Source: Leptospira saintgironsiae
GTDB lineage: Bacteria; Spirochaetota; Leptospiria; Leptospirales; Leptospiraceae
Assembly: GCF_002811765.1 (NCBI RefSeq)
Contig: NZ_NPDR01000002.1
Location: 186,001-250,000, forward strand
Length of the DNA stretch: 64,000 bases
Reading direction: 5' to 3'
The position numbers and the translations under genes were made by a program. This document shows positions 29,086 to 40,353 of the stretch, piece after piece (position 1 is the stretch's first letter; each line of letters opens with the position of its first letter). Under the pieces are notes generated by a model, which did no database searches, was not told where the DNA came from, and worked only from the letters and a program-made list of their open reading frames with translations.

Positions 29086-30333
29086 TTAATCAGACCTTTG
29101 CCCGATTAGAATGTTCCAGCTTTCGGCCGTTTTTCCGTTCCCTTTTTGTTCCGGATTTGGTAAATTTTTTCTTTCTAAGAGAAGAATTTCGAGACGAGTC
29201 TGTAATGTTTTCCCTAAATTTTCCCACTCTGATTTTAGCTCTTCTGGAAAGGAAAGTTTAGAATGAGATTCCACTTGGGAGAGAAGGTCAGGGATCAGTT
29301 TTTCTTCTAGCTCCTTCTTCCTGAGTTGAAAATGTTCTGATAAGTCTTTTTGAGAATGTGAATATTCTTGTTCTAATCTTTTGAGAAGGAATCTGTCAGT
29401 TCTGTCTGAATATTTATCCAATAAATGAATGACTTTTTCTTCAAAGATCGCTTCCATCCCGGCTTCCGTTTTGGGATGAAATTCTTTTTCAGTCCATTCT
29501 TTCAACTTATTCAATGCGTCTTTGTGTCCAGGTCTTTCTTCTATCCAGCGGGAAACTAATTCTTCATAAGCTTCTGCAAGAACAGAAGAGAGTATCAAAA
29601 GTTGTAAGCCGAAAGAAAAATGGATTTTCGGTTTAAAAACAAATTCATTCTCAGATTCAATTTTTCCGAGTGCAGATAATAGGGAGAAGTATTTGGAATC
29701 TGCTCTTTTATACAGAAACTTTTGGATCGCTTCTTCTAATTCGGAGGAGCCTTGAGATACTAATTCGTATTCGTTGATCTCTCTGATATCTGTCAAAGAT
29801 CCTACAAAAAAAGCCTTCGCCAAGGAGAAGGAGGAAGAATATCTTTTTCCATTCTCTCTTCTTCCCCATAGTTTTCTTTCTAATAGTAGAGAATTTGAAT
29901 GTTTCTCTTCTTCTTTCCAAACGATCTCAGGAATTGAATGGATCTCTGTTTCTAAAATTCTGCTGAATTGTTCTTCAGATCTTTCCATTTTTCCTAAAAC
30001 ATGAATATAAGAGTCAGTTAAACTTGTTCCTTCGGAGATCCAGAAGCAGAGTTTTTTTCCAAATAATACAGGAGGGATTAAATAGGAGAAGGTAACTGAA
30101 TCAGGAATGCCCATATTTGCGCGGACAGGATAAGAGGGAAGTGTAGAAAGCAATTCAGAAGAAGGAACCCATTCTTCTAAGGAAACTAGAAGGTATTCTT
30201 CTGCTCCATTCTCCTTTGCCCATGCCAATACTGATTCAAAATATTCTTTGGAGTTTGGAATTCCTGTATGGGTATCTCTCCCGCCTGAAAAAGAAAGCTC
30301 GGATGGACTAGGCCATTTGGCAAGGGTCTGCAT
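29086..30333 (-). CDS. Protein of unknown function with a GGDEF-like N-terminal remnant
   Basis: A cytoplasmic protein of 415 residues. The stretch RDTHTGIPNSKEYFESVLAW near the start resembles the D-LTGLPNR-xF entry of GGDEF domains, followed by a beta strand (EEYLLVSLEEW), but there is no GG[DE]EF motif, so no cyclase activity is expected. The C-terminal two thirds are Glu/Lys/Leu-rich and helical, with coiled-coil-like stretches (DLSEHFQLRKKELEEKLIPD). I choose ATG 30333 (MQTLAKWP) because GGGAG lies 5 bases upstream. No function is known to me. It is divergent from glnA. Confidence 0.6.
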   Translation of the reverse strand: MQTLAKWPSPSELSFSGGRDTHTGIPNSKEYFESVLAWAKENGAEEYLLVSLEEWVPSSELLSTLPSYPVRANMGIPDSVTFSYLIPPVLFGKKLCFWISEGTSLTDSYIHVLGKMERSEEQFSRILETEIHSIPEIVWKEEEKHSNSLLLERKLWGRRENGKRYSSSFSLAKAFFVGSLTDIREINEYELVSQGSSELEEAIQKFLYKRADSKYFSLLSALGKIESENEFVFKPKIHFSFGLQLLILSSVLAEAYEELVSRWIEERPGHKDALNKLKEWTEKEFHPKTEAGMEAIFEEKVIHLLDKYSDRTDRFLLKRLEQEYSHSQKDLSEHFQLRKKELEEKLIPDLLSQVESHSKLSFPEELKSEWENLGKTLQTRLEILLLERKNLPNPEQKGNGKTAESWNILIGQRSD

Positions 30334-30561
30334 GGTTTCTCCCATGATTATATTTTGAGCGTAGTGTACCAAACTAGCGCAAGACAAAGGACAGATAGAT
30401 CCAAGATCTTGGCCTTGAAAATTCTATCGAATCCATTCAATCGGAGTTTTTTACTGATTGCCTCAGGTTCAAGGATTTTTAGCCTGAACATGGACTGCTT
30501 TTCAAGGGGCTCATCCTTTTTTTATTGGGAAGGAAGATACTTGCAAGATGGGTATTAGGAT

Positions 30562-30579
30562 TTGGCACATCTCTTGCAT
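30562..30579 (+). promoter_or_regulatory. Sigma-54 promoter of glnA
   Basis: TTGGCACATCTCTTGCAT matches the -24/-12 consensus TGGCAC-N5-TTGCA exactly at the GG and GC core, with correct spacing. It lies about 73 bases before the glnA ATG on the same strand. The leader after it contains the palindrome TGCTTAAGCA (30581-30590) and a CACGC-TTTTT-GCGTG hairpin (30594-30608). I could not find an NtrC-type enhancer by eye in 30346-30560. Confidence 0.82.
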
Positions 30580-30652
30580 ATGCTTAAGCAGGACACGCTT
30601 TTTGCGTGCGAATTAGAGACCCCTAGTACAAAGATATAGGAGATAAGTATCA

Positions 30653-32074
<1,422 letters not shown>

Positions 32075-32096
32075 TCGTAAGAATTCAGTATGGATT

Positions 32097-32127
32097 AAAA
32101 AACCCCGGAACATTCCGGGGTTTTTTT
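32097..32127. terminator. Bidirectional terminator after glnA
   Basis: A perfect stem with AACCCCGGAA and TTCCGGGGTT around CA, flanked by A residues on the left and seven T residues on the right. The A/T flanks let it act in both directions, for glnA and for the convergent exported-protein gene whose stop codon lies at its right end. Confidence 0.92.
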
Positions 32128-32884
32128 ATGGGATCTGATCTAAGTTCGGCTTATCCGCTTCTGGATATTTTGCCAAATAAGCGCCAACGGTTTCTCTTTT
32201 TTTAGTCAGCCTTTCTCTATGATCTGAAATGATCTGTCCGAAGTCTAACTTGCCTGTGATGATCTCATATCTTTCTGTTTCAATCGTTCCTAGATCCAGA
32301 TCGTAATCTATTTCAGAAGCCTGGTCTGCGTATTTTCTGGACGCTTCCCAATAAGGAATCGCTTCTTTATAGAATGAATCTGCTACTTCAAAGGATTGTT
32401 TGAGCTCGTGGGCAAAATCTAAATTATAAAAATATAAATGTCTTTTATCAAATTGAGAAGCGATCCTCATATAGGATCTCATGATTTGCAGATTCATATG
32501 CATAAAGATCAGAAGTCTGTATTTATGATATTCTTCTTCGTTTGTTACTCTGCAGAGTGCATTCCTTGGATGGCGGAATCTTTTTTGTAAACCTGCTTTT
32601 AAGAAGAATATATTTCTTCTGAGTTCATTCTCTTTATAATGAAGTTTGAGACCATACATCTCATAATAATCTTCTAAAAACTTTGGCTCCCATTTATGGA
32701 GTTTATAAGGAACCCAGTCTGAAAACTTGGTGTATACACCATGCTTCTCGTATTCGTAATTATAATCCAGATCAGGTTCAGTGCTGATCGATACTGGAAT
32801 TGGATTCAAATTTTGTAATGTAGGGGAGAAGAGCAGAAAAACTAGGATCCAGGCCCGCGTTATGTGTCTTATTCTTCTCTGCAT
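32126..32884 (-). CDS. Exported protein of unknown function (252 aa)
   Basis: A 252-residue protein with an N-terminal signal-like segment (RAWILVFLLFSPTLQ) after a basic start. The mature part is charged, rich in Tyr and predicted helical: YYEMYGLKLHYKENELRRN, then LNLQIMRSYMRIASQFDKR-type helices, and the C-terminal HRERLTKKRETVGAYLAKYPE. I do not recognise a named family with confidence; the all-helical exported character is shared with Leptospira flagellar coiling proteins, but that is only an impression. It ends in the shared terminator with glnA. Confidence 0.7.
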   Translation of the reverse strand: MQRRIRHITRAWILVFLLFSPTLQNLNPIPVSISTEPDLDYNYEYEKHGVYTKFSDWVPYKLHKWEPKFLEDYYEMYGLKLHYKENELRRNIFFLKAGLQKRFRHPRNALCRVTNEEEYHKYRLLIFMHMNLQIMRSYMRIASQFDKRHLYFYNLDFAHELKQSFEVADSFYKEAIPYWEASRKYADQASEIDYDLDLGTIETERYEIITGKLDFGQIISDHRERLTKKRETVGAYLAKYPEADKPNLDQIP

Positions 32885-33088
32885 TCTATTTTATTCTATC
32901 GGCCTTTCTTTCCAATCCTGGAAGGGAAAAGAAACGTCGAAACATTCTACTTTAGTAGGGGAGATGCCAATTTGGCATTATTGGGGATCAAGTTTTGAGA
33001 AAAAAAGCGACCACGTCCTAAAAAATGTTCCAAAATATTGAATAAATTGTTTACAAAATCTGCTAAACTCTGAGTTATATCCGCTATA

Positions 33089-33104
33089 TTGGATTTTAAT
33101 CCAA
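33089..33104 (+). promoter_or_regulatory. Palindrome upstream of the outer-membrane barrel gene
   Basis: A perfect 16-base palindrome TTGGATTTTAATCCAA, ending 17 bases before the ATG at 33122. It is a candidate operator. The ribosome-binding-site candidate AAGGGA follows it. The remainder of the 237-base intergenic stretch 32885-33121 holds no gene that I can support. Confidence 0.45.
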
Positions 33105-33121
33105 AATAAGGGACTCCCCAT

Positions 33122-35050
33122 ATGTTAAAAAATACAATTACGAGCCGACCGAGTCGGAACAAAAAATATATACTTTTGCCGGTTAGACTTCTTTTGTCTT
33201 TCGGACTTTTAGGACTAGGAACTCTTTGGGCCCAGGCGGTAGAACCTCCTAAACAAGAAACAGTTACTCAGGCTGAGACAACTCCTGTGAAACCTGCGGC
33301 TGCGGAAGAGAAAACTACTGCTCCTTCTACCCAAACTCCTGCTGCAACCGCGACTAGTTCTGGGGACGCAAAGGACAAAGATAAGGAGAAGGATAAAGCT
33401 CCTGCAGTTCCTTACAAAAGCCCTTGGAGAGGTAAGTTAGATGGGGAATTACTTGGAACTTTACTATTAACTCCGGAACACCAAGACGTAGTTAAGAAAA
33501 GTCCCAATCTTTGGCTCACTGATAACCTTCGTTTCGGTATACAGATCCGTCCTAGATTCGAAAATTTTAATAATCAAGATTTTGATAAATCCACAAGTGA
33601 TTCTAAAAACTACGTTACCCAAAATAGCCAGTTCTGGACTCTTTTGGATATTAACGAATCATTCGCGGTGAAATTGACCATCCAAGATACTCGTTTGTAT
33701 GGGCAATATAAAGACCCAAGTGGAACAGGATATGGTCCAACTTCTTTTACGAATTCTATCGGAACTGCATACGCTCCTGGAAGCCAGGTCCCGGTAAAAA
33801 ATAATACGGATATCAGAGAAGCTTACTTGATTTGGAAGGACTTTCTTCCTTATACAAAAGTGTATTTAGGTCGTCAGACTTTCTCTTACGGAGATTCCAG
33901 AATTATAGGAGCTCGTAATGATAGCCAGATCGGTAACTCTTTCGATGGGGTAAGAGTTGCATTCGATACTAAGACTTGGTCCACACATGCTGGTTATACT
34001 GTTCTTGCAGAAGAAAGTAATGGTCCGAACGGATTTGTGACTGCAAACAGCCAGAAAGTTGGTGGAGCAAAAGCTCTTAATGATACTTATCTTGCATTCT
34101 TATACAATACATGGAAACCTTCTGAAGAGTTAGTGGTAGATCTTTATGAGATCGGTGTTATCAAAAAGTATAATACTACTACAGCTACTGGCCCTCTTGT
34201 AGATCCGAACCAAAGAACAAACGGTAGAGATAATTTGTTCACTACCGGTATTCGTCTCAGCAATAGAACTGCTTCAGGTAGAAGTCTTCCTGCAGGAAAA
34301 TCTTGGGACTGGGGTTTGGAATACGCAGCTCAAACAGGAAGCACAGGCCAAACAATAGACGCTTCTTGGGATACTCTAAACACTACTATCGGATCCGGAA
34401 CAAACAAACATGCAGCTTACAAGGAAACAGTTCAGCATGACGCTTCCTTCTTCTTGGCTCAAACTGGTTATAACTATAAAGGTTTCCGTGTGGGAGTTCA
34501 ATTCGCAAGAGCTTCCGGTGACCCGAATAGAGCTGATGGAAAATCCGGAACCTGGGATCCATTATTTGCTACAAGATCGGGTGGATTCCCTTATTTCGAT
34601 TCAGGGAATGGTATTGCGAATGCTGCATTCTGGGCGAACGTAAGAACTTCTTCCGTTCATATCCAATACTATGATGATACCTGGGGAAGATTCATTTTCG
34701 CAGTTTATGATATTCGCAAGGATAAAGTCCAAGATGCTTGGTATGACGGTAATAGGAACGCAGTTACAGGAAGCACTGGATATGACGCGAATGGAGACTT
34801 CCTTGCGAATAAGGCTGTTTCAGGAAGTACTGAAAACTATGCCAACAATCCTTTCCTGAAAAATTGGCAACCTGGACATAGACTTTTGTTGGAATATGAT
34901 CTGATTTATATCAAGAAGATCAATGATTACTTCTCGGTCTGGGCAGGAGCCACTGTTCTTTACGCGGGAGACGCGATCAAAAACCAAAAACAATTCAATT
35001 TCGACCGAAATAGTACCTATTTCTCACTCACTCTTCAGTTCGCCATCTGA
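33122..35050 (+). CDS. Outer-membrane beta-barrel, alginate-export family type
   Basis: A 642-residue exported protein. A long N-region ends in a signal segment (LLLSFGLLGLGTLWAQA), followed by a Pro/Thr/Ala/Lys-rich low-complexity linker of about 60 residues. From about residue 110 it is a beta-barrel with alternating strands: NLRFGIQIRPRFENFNN, REAYLIWKDF..KVYLGRQTFSYGDSRIIG and FDGVRVAF, all typical of Alginate_exp barrels. It ends in a strand (YFSLTLQFAI). The solute is unknown. A terminator follows. The preceding leader carries a palindrome that might be its operator. Confidence 0.82.
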   Translation: MLKNTITSRPSRNKKYILLPVRLLLSFGLLGLGTLWAQAVEPPKQETVTQAETTPVKPAAAEEKTTAPSTQTPAATATSSGDAKDKDKEKDKAPAVPYKSPWRGKLDGELLGTLLLTPEHQDVVKKSPNLWLTDNLRFGIQIRPRFENFNNQDFDKSTSDSKNYVTQNSQFWTLLDINESFAVKLTIQDTRLYGQYKDPSGTGYGPTSFTNSIGTAYAPGSQVPVKNNTDIREAYLIWKDFLPYTKVYLGRQTFSYGDSRIIGARNDSQIGNSFDGVRVAFDTKTWSTHAGYTVLAEESNGPNGFVTANSQKVGGAKALNDTYLAFLYNTWKPSEELVVDLYEIGVIKKYNTTTATGPLVDPNQRTNGRDNLFTTGIRLSNRTASGRSLPAGKSWDWGLEYAAQTGSTGQTIDASWDTLNTTIGSGTNKHAAYKETVQHDASFFLAQTGYNYKGFRVGVQFARASGDPNRADGKSGTWDPLFATRSGGFPYFDSGNGIANAAFWANVRTSSVHIQYYDDTWGRFIFAVYDIRKDKVQDAWYDGNRNAVTGSTGYDANGDFLANKAVSGSTENYANNPFLKNWQPGHRLLLEYDLIYIKKINDYFSVWAGATVLYAGDAIKNQKQFNFDRNSTYFSLTLQFAI

Positions 35051-35068
35051 AGCAGTAGTCCAGCTTAT

Positions 35069-35102
35069 GCCCGGTCTTTTTTTGAAAAGGATCGGGCTTT
35101 TT
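35069..35102 (+). terminator. Intrinsic terminator of the barrel gene
   Basis: An 8-bp stem, GCCCGGTC with GATCGGGC (one G-T wobble), around a T/A-rich loop, followed by TTTTT. It lies 18 bases after the barrel stop codon. Confidence 0.75.
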
Positions 35103-35282
35103 CTGTCCTTTCTACCTTTCCACTTCGTCCAAACAAGTACGGACCAAATCTAGGGGTGTCACCGATCCGGGAATTCAGGATTGACCATACTTTTAGAAAT
35201 CGCATCTTGGTTTCGAGGTTATGGAGTCGATAATGAATCTTAGGAGAAAGACAAATCCTGTTTGGGTCTAATCGTCCATCTC

Positions 35283-36689
35283 ATGAAGAAAATTCGGATC
35301 CTTCTCTCCTCAACGTTTGGCCAAAGAGCCGGACTTCTAATATTCTTCTTTTCCCTAACTAGCTCCTTGCAAGCCCAGTCCCAGGTCGTTTCTGAATCCT
35401 GGATGTCTTCTCTAAACAGATGGTTGGAAACAGGAATTTCCGGTTCAGAGTTCGGATTTCATTCCGCGATCTTTCTGGTTTTGGGAGGATTGTGCGCAAG
35501 CCTTCTTCCTTGTGTTTATCCTTTGTATCCAATCACAGTTGGGATCATTAAAGCAAGGGGAGAAACTGCCACGAACAAAATGTTCCACCCCTTGGTGTAT
35601 TATGCAGGATTAGCGTCCATGTATTTTTGCTTCGGTCTTGTGGCAGGAGTTTCAGGTGGAGCATTTAATACTGTTCTAAGATTCCCAGGAACGAACTTAT
35701 TCTTAGCCGTAATTATTTTCTTATTGGGACTTGCTTCATTAGGAATTTTGCATCTACCAATTTTCCCTGTGAAAGAATGGAAAGGATGCCAAGGTTGGAA
35801 GGGAACCTTCCTGTTAGGAATGGGAGCAGGATTTTTATCTTCTCCATGTGTTGGTCCGATCGTAGTTGCGATCTTGATCCAAGTGACCGCTGGGGTCCAA
35901 AGTATTAGTGTTTATTCTTTAGCAGTCTCTGCATTTAAGATGGCACTATTTGGGCTCGGACTTGGATTACCGTTTTTATTTTTAGGAGTATTTGGTCTTT
36001 CTCTTCCCCGCGGGGGTAAATGGACTAGATGGATACAGATCGTTTTAGGATTTGTGGTCTTCTATTTTGCTTGGTCTTATTATAATAAGGCAATGCAATT
36101 ATGGTCTGTTCCTACTGATTTGAGTCTTGGGATCTTGGCCGCTGCTCTTGGCATTTTGGCCGCAGCATATTTTTACCAACCAGTATCCCTTCTCCGCACT
36201 GAAAGAATGAAGAAGGCATTACTCCTTACTGGACTGATCTGTTCTAGCGCGATCTTAATCAGACTTGCTGGTTGGGGAGTTGCTCCTGGTGGGATCAAAA
36301 AGGATCTTGTAGAAGAGCATGGAAATCTAGAGTGGCATCGAATTTCTGATACTGCATTTGAGACTGCTCGAACAGAAGATCGTTTAGTATTTGCGGATTT
36401 TTATGCAGATTGGTGCTCTAATTGTAAGGCTTTTGAAGAGTTAACCATCTCCGATCCGAATTTGAACCAGGCATTAGGTAAAACTATTCTTTTGAAGATT
36501 AAGGATGATGATAAGGATTTTCTAATATATGAGAATGATCCTAGATTTCCTGAATTGAAAATTGGACTTCCATTCTTTGTGATCTTCTCCGCAGATGGGA
36601 AGGTTCTTTTTAAAACTACAAATTATTTAAATACGGCGGATATGATCCGTACTATCAAAGGTGAGAATATCCACGCCTCAGGTGAATGA
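35283..36689 (+). CDS. DsbD-like thiol:disulfide interchange protein without the N-terminal domain
   Basis: An inner-membrane protein of 468 residues. After a signal-like first segment comes the CcdA/DsbD membrane core of eight segments with its cysteines in LLPCVYPLYPITV and SSPCVGPIVVAIL. The C-terminal thioredoxin domain (from about residue 345) has ADFYADWCSNCKAFEEL with the WCxxC active site. The N-terminal substrate-binding DsbD-alpha domain is absent. It carries electrons from the cytoplasm to periplasmic thiols. I choose ATG 35283; a TTG at 35262 is the alternative. A repeat element follows. Confidence 0.85.
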   Translation: MKKIRILLSSTFGQRAGLLIFFFSLTSSLQAQSQVVSESWMSSLNRWLETGISGSEFGFHSAIFLVLGGLCASLLPCVYPLYPITVGIIKARGETATNKMFHPLVYYAGLASMYFCFGLVAGVSGGAFNTVLRFPGTNLFLAVIIFLLGLASLGILHLPIFPVKEWKGCQGWKGTFLLGMGAGFLSSPCVGPIVVAILIQVTAGVQSISVYSLAVSAFKMALFGLGLGLPFLFLGVFGLSLPRGGKWTRWIQIVLGFVVFYFAWSYYNKAMQLWSVPTDLSLGILAAALGILAAAYFYQPVSLLRTERMKKALLLTGLICSSAILIRLAGWGVAPGGIKKDLVEEHGNLEWHRISDTAFETARTEDRLVFADFYADWCSNCKAFEELTISDPNLNQALGKTILLKIKDDDKDFLIYENDPRFPELKIGLPFFVIFSADGKVLFKTTNYLNTADMIRTIKGENIHASGE

Positions 36690-36762
36690 GACTGTGAGAC
36701 GCGGAGTGGTTGAGAGCCACAGAGATATTTTCACACAGAGACGCGGAGCCTCAGAGATTTTT
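36690..36762. repeat. Intergenic repeat element, copy 2
   Basis: A variant of the CACAGAGACGCGGAG family between convergent genes, with GAGACGCGGAG twice (36696-36706 and 36738-36748) in direct orientation. It lacks the GGAATTCC core. The lgt gene ends at its right edge. Confidence 0.65.
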
Positions 36763-37724
36763 TAAGCTGGGACTGGTTCCTTTTCCCAGAGTTTCCATTT
36801 CACTAAGAAATATAAACCAACGAGTATGATCGCGATTGATACATACTGAGATTGAGAAAATCCATGCCAGTAGTATCCATTTAAGAAGGTAGTAGTTTCT
36901 CCATTCGCTCCTGGAATATTTGATTGAACAGGAGGATCAAAGAATGGGATCACTGCTTTGTTTACTCTTAAGAACTCGATCGCTAATCTTGCAAGCCCAT
37001 GTAGGATCAGATACTGAGCACCTAAGCTGAACTTTTTGAAGTTTTGAAATCTCGCCCATTTTTGGAAGTAGATGAAGAATAGAAAAGATACGAATGCTTC
37101 CATGACTGGAGTATTCCAAACTGGAACACCACTTGGAACAGCACTCGTTGGCCAATAGGTGAATGTTAAAATCGGAATATGTGAATGAGTTGCAAATCCG
37201 TAACAACCATCTCCTGAAACAAAACATCCTAATCTACCGATTGCATAACCCAATGCCATGCTTGGAATTGTAGCGTCCAGGTAAGCTTTTACATCCAATT
37301 TGTTTTGGATCATGTATAAGCTGATGAATAAGATCCCGAATAGGAATCCGCCATAAAATACTAATCCACTTCCGGAGAATAAACTGGACCAAAGTCCTGG
37401 GCGACCAGGGAAACCATCAAAATGGGTGAGTGGATACAGATATTTTCCGTCAAAACCTGGAGTATCTACGAATACTTGGTCCCAGATCTCAAAGATAAAA
37501 AATATCTTAGCGCCTACGAATGTTCCGAAAACTCCTAAGATCAAAAGCCAATCTGCATGAGTTGGTTCTAAATTTCTTCTTTCTAGTTCTTTTGGTAGAA
37601 GATAGGAAGCCGCTAAAAAGGCGATGACTACTAAAATGCTGAATGTGGAAATTCCTTCCCAACCGCTGCTGATGTATTTCTGGACGAAAGGTACTAGTCC
37701 GGGAATATCTATGACTTTATACAT
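36762..37724 (-). CDS. lgt: Prolipoprotein diacylglyceryl transferase
   Basis: Lgt transfers diacylglycerol to the lipobox cysteine of prolipoproteins, needed by the many lipoproteins of leptospires. The 320-residue polytopic protein has the Lgt signature as [17 protein letters not shown], where the E. coli motif has GNF and NGE; the Arg and the final Gly are retained. The segment [16 protein letters not shown] carries the conserved REFFR-like region. About seven membrane segments are seen. AAGGAA precedes ATG 37724. It is convergent with the DsbD-like gene. Confidence 0.88.
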   Translation of the reverse strand: MYKVIDIPGLVPFVQKYISSGWEGISTFSILVVIAFLAASYLLPKELERRNLEPTHADWLLILGVFGTFVGAKIFFIFEIWDQVFVDTPGFDGKYLYPLTHFDGFPGRPGLWSSLFSGSGLVFYGGFLFGILFISLYMIQNKLDVKAYLDATIPSMALGYAIGRLGCFVSGDGCYGFATHSHIPILTFTYWPTSAVPSGVPVWNTPVMEAFVSFLFFIYFQKWARFQNFKKFSLGAQYLILHGLARLAIEFLRVNKAVIPFFDPPVQSNIPGANGETTTFLNGYYWHGFSQSQYVSIAIILVGLYFLVKWKLWEKEPVPA

Positions 37725-37795
37725 GGTTCCTTCTTTGGATCTTTTTTCCCTTATATTCGTTCCCCGAATCGGGAAAGTTTCGGAGAGATTAAAAT

Positions 37796-38812
37796 TTATT
37801 CCATATTCACAAATTCGGCAGGATCCATAGGAGGATCATAACCTATATGGACTTCGTAATGTACGTGAGGTCCTGTAGCCTTTCCTGTGGAGCCTACATT
37901 GCCTATATGTTGGCCTCTGGTGACTAATTGTCCTTTTTCTACAAAGACTACGGAGCAATGTCCGTACACTGTATAAAATCCATTCAAATGATTGATACGA
38001 ATACTTTTTCCGAGTCCACCCGCAGATTGTCCATTATCTTCTATCACACCTGGAGCTGTTGCGTAGATAGGAATTCCTTCGCCGGCAGCAAAGTCTATAC
38101 CTGAGTGAAACTCTCCCATCTCTACTAGGCCGAATGGATCCACTCTTCCTCCAAAAGTAGAAGTCACAAATCCTACTCCAGGTTTTAAAGGTCTACCTCT
38201 TGGCATAGCATACAGAATGGATTCTCTTTCTTCCAGATAATCAAATGCGTTTTGGAAAGCATGTTTGATCTTGTATAATTCAATATTTCTTTCCGCAAAA
38301 CCTTCAACCGTATCAGAATATAAATCCATGTTAGTTGATGATTCTGGAACATTCTTCTTTAAACTGAATTCAGGTACATAATCGAAGGTGAGAATTCTTT
38401 TCCAGGGAACTTCTTCCCAAGCGACTAGGTTTAATTGTTCAGTCTTTTTTTCTAATCCGGAAATTTCTTTCTTAGCATCTTTGAGAAGAGAGTTATAATA
38501 AAGAAATAGTCCAACATTATTGTCAGTTTCTCTGATCAACTCTCGATTTGGTACGAAGAAGAAGTTCATATAGACTACGAATGCACTCGCGAGCAGAAAA
38601 AGTAGGACCGAAAGCACTCCTAAAAACGCGGCCATAAAAACACTTAGCTCCACATTCAGCACAGCTTCGTGATCGTGAGGTACGAGTAGGAAAGAAATTT
38701 TGCGAGAGCCTTTTTCTTTGATTTTTAGCCAGGAAGAACGAAGGCGAAGATACTTAATCTTCAGCCTTTCTGCGGCTCGGGGGCGGTCTTCGAACTTTGC
38801 CTCGTTGTTCAT
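37796..38812 (-). CDS. M23-family metallopeptidase with one membrane anchor
   Basis: A 338-residue protein: a basic cytoplasmic start, one membrane segment (about residues 58-85), a coiled region, then an M23 (LytM/lysostaphin-type) domain with [16 protein letters not shown], the zinc ligands H and D in HSGID, and the second His pair in GPHVHYEVH. All four ligand residues are present, so hydrolysis of peptidoglycan cross-links is plausible. It is divergent from pcnB over 59 bases and is followed by lgt. Confidence 0.9.
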   Translation of the reverse strand: MNNEAKFEDRPRAAERLKIKYLRLRSSWLKIKEKGSRKISFLLVPHDHEAVLNVELSVFMAAFLGVLSVLLFLLASAFVVYMNFFFVPNRELIRETDNNVGLFLYYNSLLKDAKKEISGLEKKTEQLNLVAWEEVPWKRILTFDYVPEFSLKKNVPESSTNMDLYSDTVEGFAERNIELYKIKHAFQNAFDYLEERESILYAMPRGRPLKPGVGFVTSTFGGRVDPFGLVEMGEFHSGIDFAAGEGIPIYATAPGVIEDNGQSAGGLGKSIRINHLNGFYTVYGHCSVVFVEKGQLVTRGQHIGNVGSTGKATGPHVHYEVHIGYDPPMDPAEFVNME

Positions 38813-38871
38813 AGATTTTTACTTGCAGGTAGGGGTCCGACGGGGATTATAGGACTTAACTATCCCATCAT

Positions 38872-40347
38872 ATGAAATTTCTGTCCAATCTCTTCAAGAA
38901 AAAAATAGGATCCGTCGACGACATTCTTATTTATCCGGAGGGACGGAGGTTCTATCGGGATTCTCACCCGGTCCGCAAGACCATGATCGACGAGGATGCG
39001 GTAAAGATCATCCACCGTCTCCACAAATTTGGATACAAGGCCTATATCGTGGGTGGGGGAGTTCGTGACCTTCTTTTGGGACGTAAGCCAAAAGATTTTG
39101 ACGTGGTCACCAACGCGACTCCGAATCAAATTAAGAAAATCTTTAATAACTGCCGTATCATCGGTCGCAGATTTAAAATTGTTCATATTCTCTTCAAGGG
39201 AAAGGTGATCGAGGTCAGTACTTTTCGTTCTCTTCCAGAACATCGTTTCGAAAAACCTGTAGAAGATCAGGATTATCTGATCAAACGGGACAATAAATTC
39301 GGAACCCCGCAAGAAGACGCTGCCAGAAGAGACTTCACCATCAACGCGTTATACTATGATATCCGTAATGATTCCATCGTGGATTATGTGGGTGGATACG
39401 AAGATATCCAAAGCAGACAACTCAGAGTGATTGGAAATCCGGATATTTCTTTTAGAGAAGATCCGGTCAGAATGTTGCGTGCAGTAAAGTTTGCGGTTCT
39501 ACTCGGTCTTAAGATTGATAAGGGAACTTCCAAATCTATTAAGAAGAATGTTCACGAGTTGGAAAAAGCTTCTTCTTCCCGTATGTTGGAAGAATATAAT
39601 AAAATTTTCCGTACTTGGAGAACTTCCCTTATATTCCAAGGAATGGCTCAAAATTCTCTTTTAGAAGTTCTTCTCAAAGAAGCATTCGAAAGAGAACGTA
39701 GAAAAAATCCTGACTTTGGCGAAAAGTTTTTAGAAACCAGAGTTGGAAAACGTTTGGCGATTGCAGATAAACTTCTTTCCGAAAGAGAAGAGCTTACTCC
39801 TCAGATCTTTTATGCACTTTTATTTTCCGACCTTGCAGAAGAGTCTTTAACTAAGAAGAGCGGGGGCCATTTAGTTGCTTCCTTAAAACTAGCTTTGGAG
39901 CCTATTTTCCAAAGATTAGGAACTCCTAAAAAAGATAAGGAAAGACTGATCAAGGTATTTGCGTCTCAAGAAAGATTTACTCATATCGAAGACGATAAAG
40001 CTTCCCAAAATAATTTCTTCCGTAAGAAAGATTTCTTCTACGATGCATTTTACGTTTATAAGATCAATGCGATCGCAGATAATAATGATAAGGCTCTACA
40101 GTCTGCATTTTTCTGGGAAATCTCCCTTCGCAAAAGACCTGTGCTACCAAATAGTATCGGTGGCGGCGGAGGCAAGAGAGAAAGCGGGCAACAGGGCCCT
40201 CGTCCGAACCGAAACCGTAAAGAAAGAGAAGGTGGCGGTGGCCGATTTAAAGATCGTAACCGAAAGGGTGGTCGTCAAAACGGAGAACAATCTAAGCCAC
40301 AACCTGAAGCAAGTTCAGAAGATTCAGATTTTAACGAATCCGATTGA
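38872..40347 (+). CDS. pcnB: Poly(A) polymerase PcnB / tRNA nucleotidyltransferase-family enzyme with RG-rich tail
   Basis: A class II nucleotidyltransferase of 491 residues. The signature [23 protein letters not shown] holds the metal-binding Dx[13 protein letters not shown] and [12 protein letters not shown] follow. The N-terminal extension ([17 protein letters not shown]) is PcnB-like rather than CCA-adding. The last 70 residues are low-complexity and positively charged, rich in Gly, Arg, Lys and Asn ([30 protein letters not shown]), then acidic. Such tails bind RNA. The start has no clear ribosome-binding site. The recJ gene converges on its end. Confidence 0.88.
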   Translation: MKFLSNLFKKKIGSVDDILIYPEGRRFYRDSHPVRKTMIDEDAVKIIHRLHKFGYKAYIVGGGVRDLLLGRKPKDFDVVTNATPNQIKKIFNNCRIIGRRFKIVHILFKGKVIEVSTFRSLPEHRFEKPVEDQDYLIKRDNKFGTPQEDAARRDFTINALYYDIRNDSIVDYVGGYEDIQSRQLRVIGNPDISFREDPVRMLRAVKFAVLLGLKIDKGTSKSIKKNVHELEKASSSRMLEEYNKIFRTWRTSLIFQGMAQNSLLEVLLKEAFERERRKNPDFGEKFLETRVGKRLAIADKLLSEREELTPQIFYALLFSDLAEESLTKKSGGHLVASLKLALEPIFQRLGTPKKDKERLIKVFASQERFTHIEDDKASQNNFFRKKDFFYDAFYVYKINAIADNNDKALQSAFFWEISLRKRPVLPNSIGGGGGKRESGQQGPRPNRNRKEREGGGGRFKDRNRKGGRQNGEQSKPQPEASSEDSDFNESD

Positions 40348-40353
40348 TATTGA

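Noticed and set aside
30401..30412. CCAAGATCTTGG palindrome upstream of glnA
   Set aside because: A 12-base palindrome is not unexpected by chance and lies far from both start codons; no second site.
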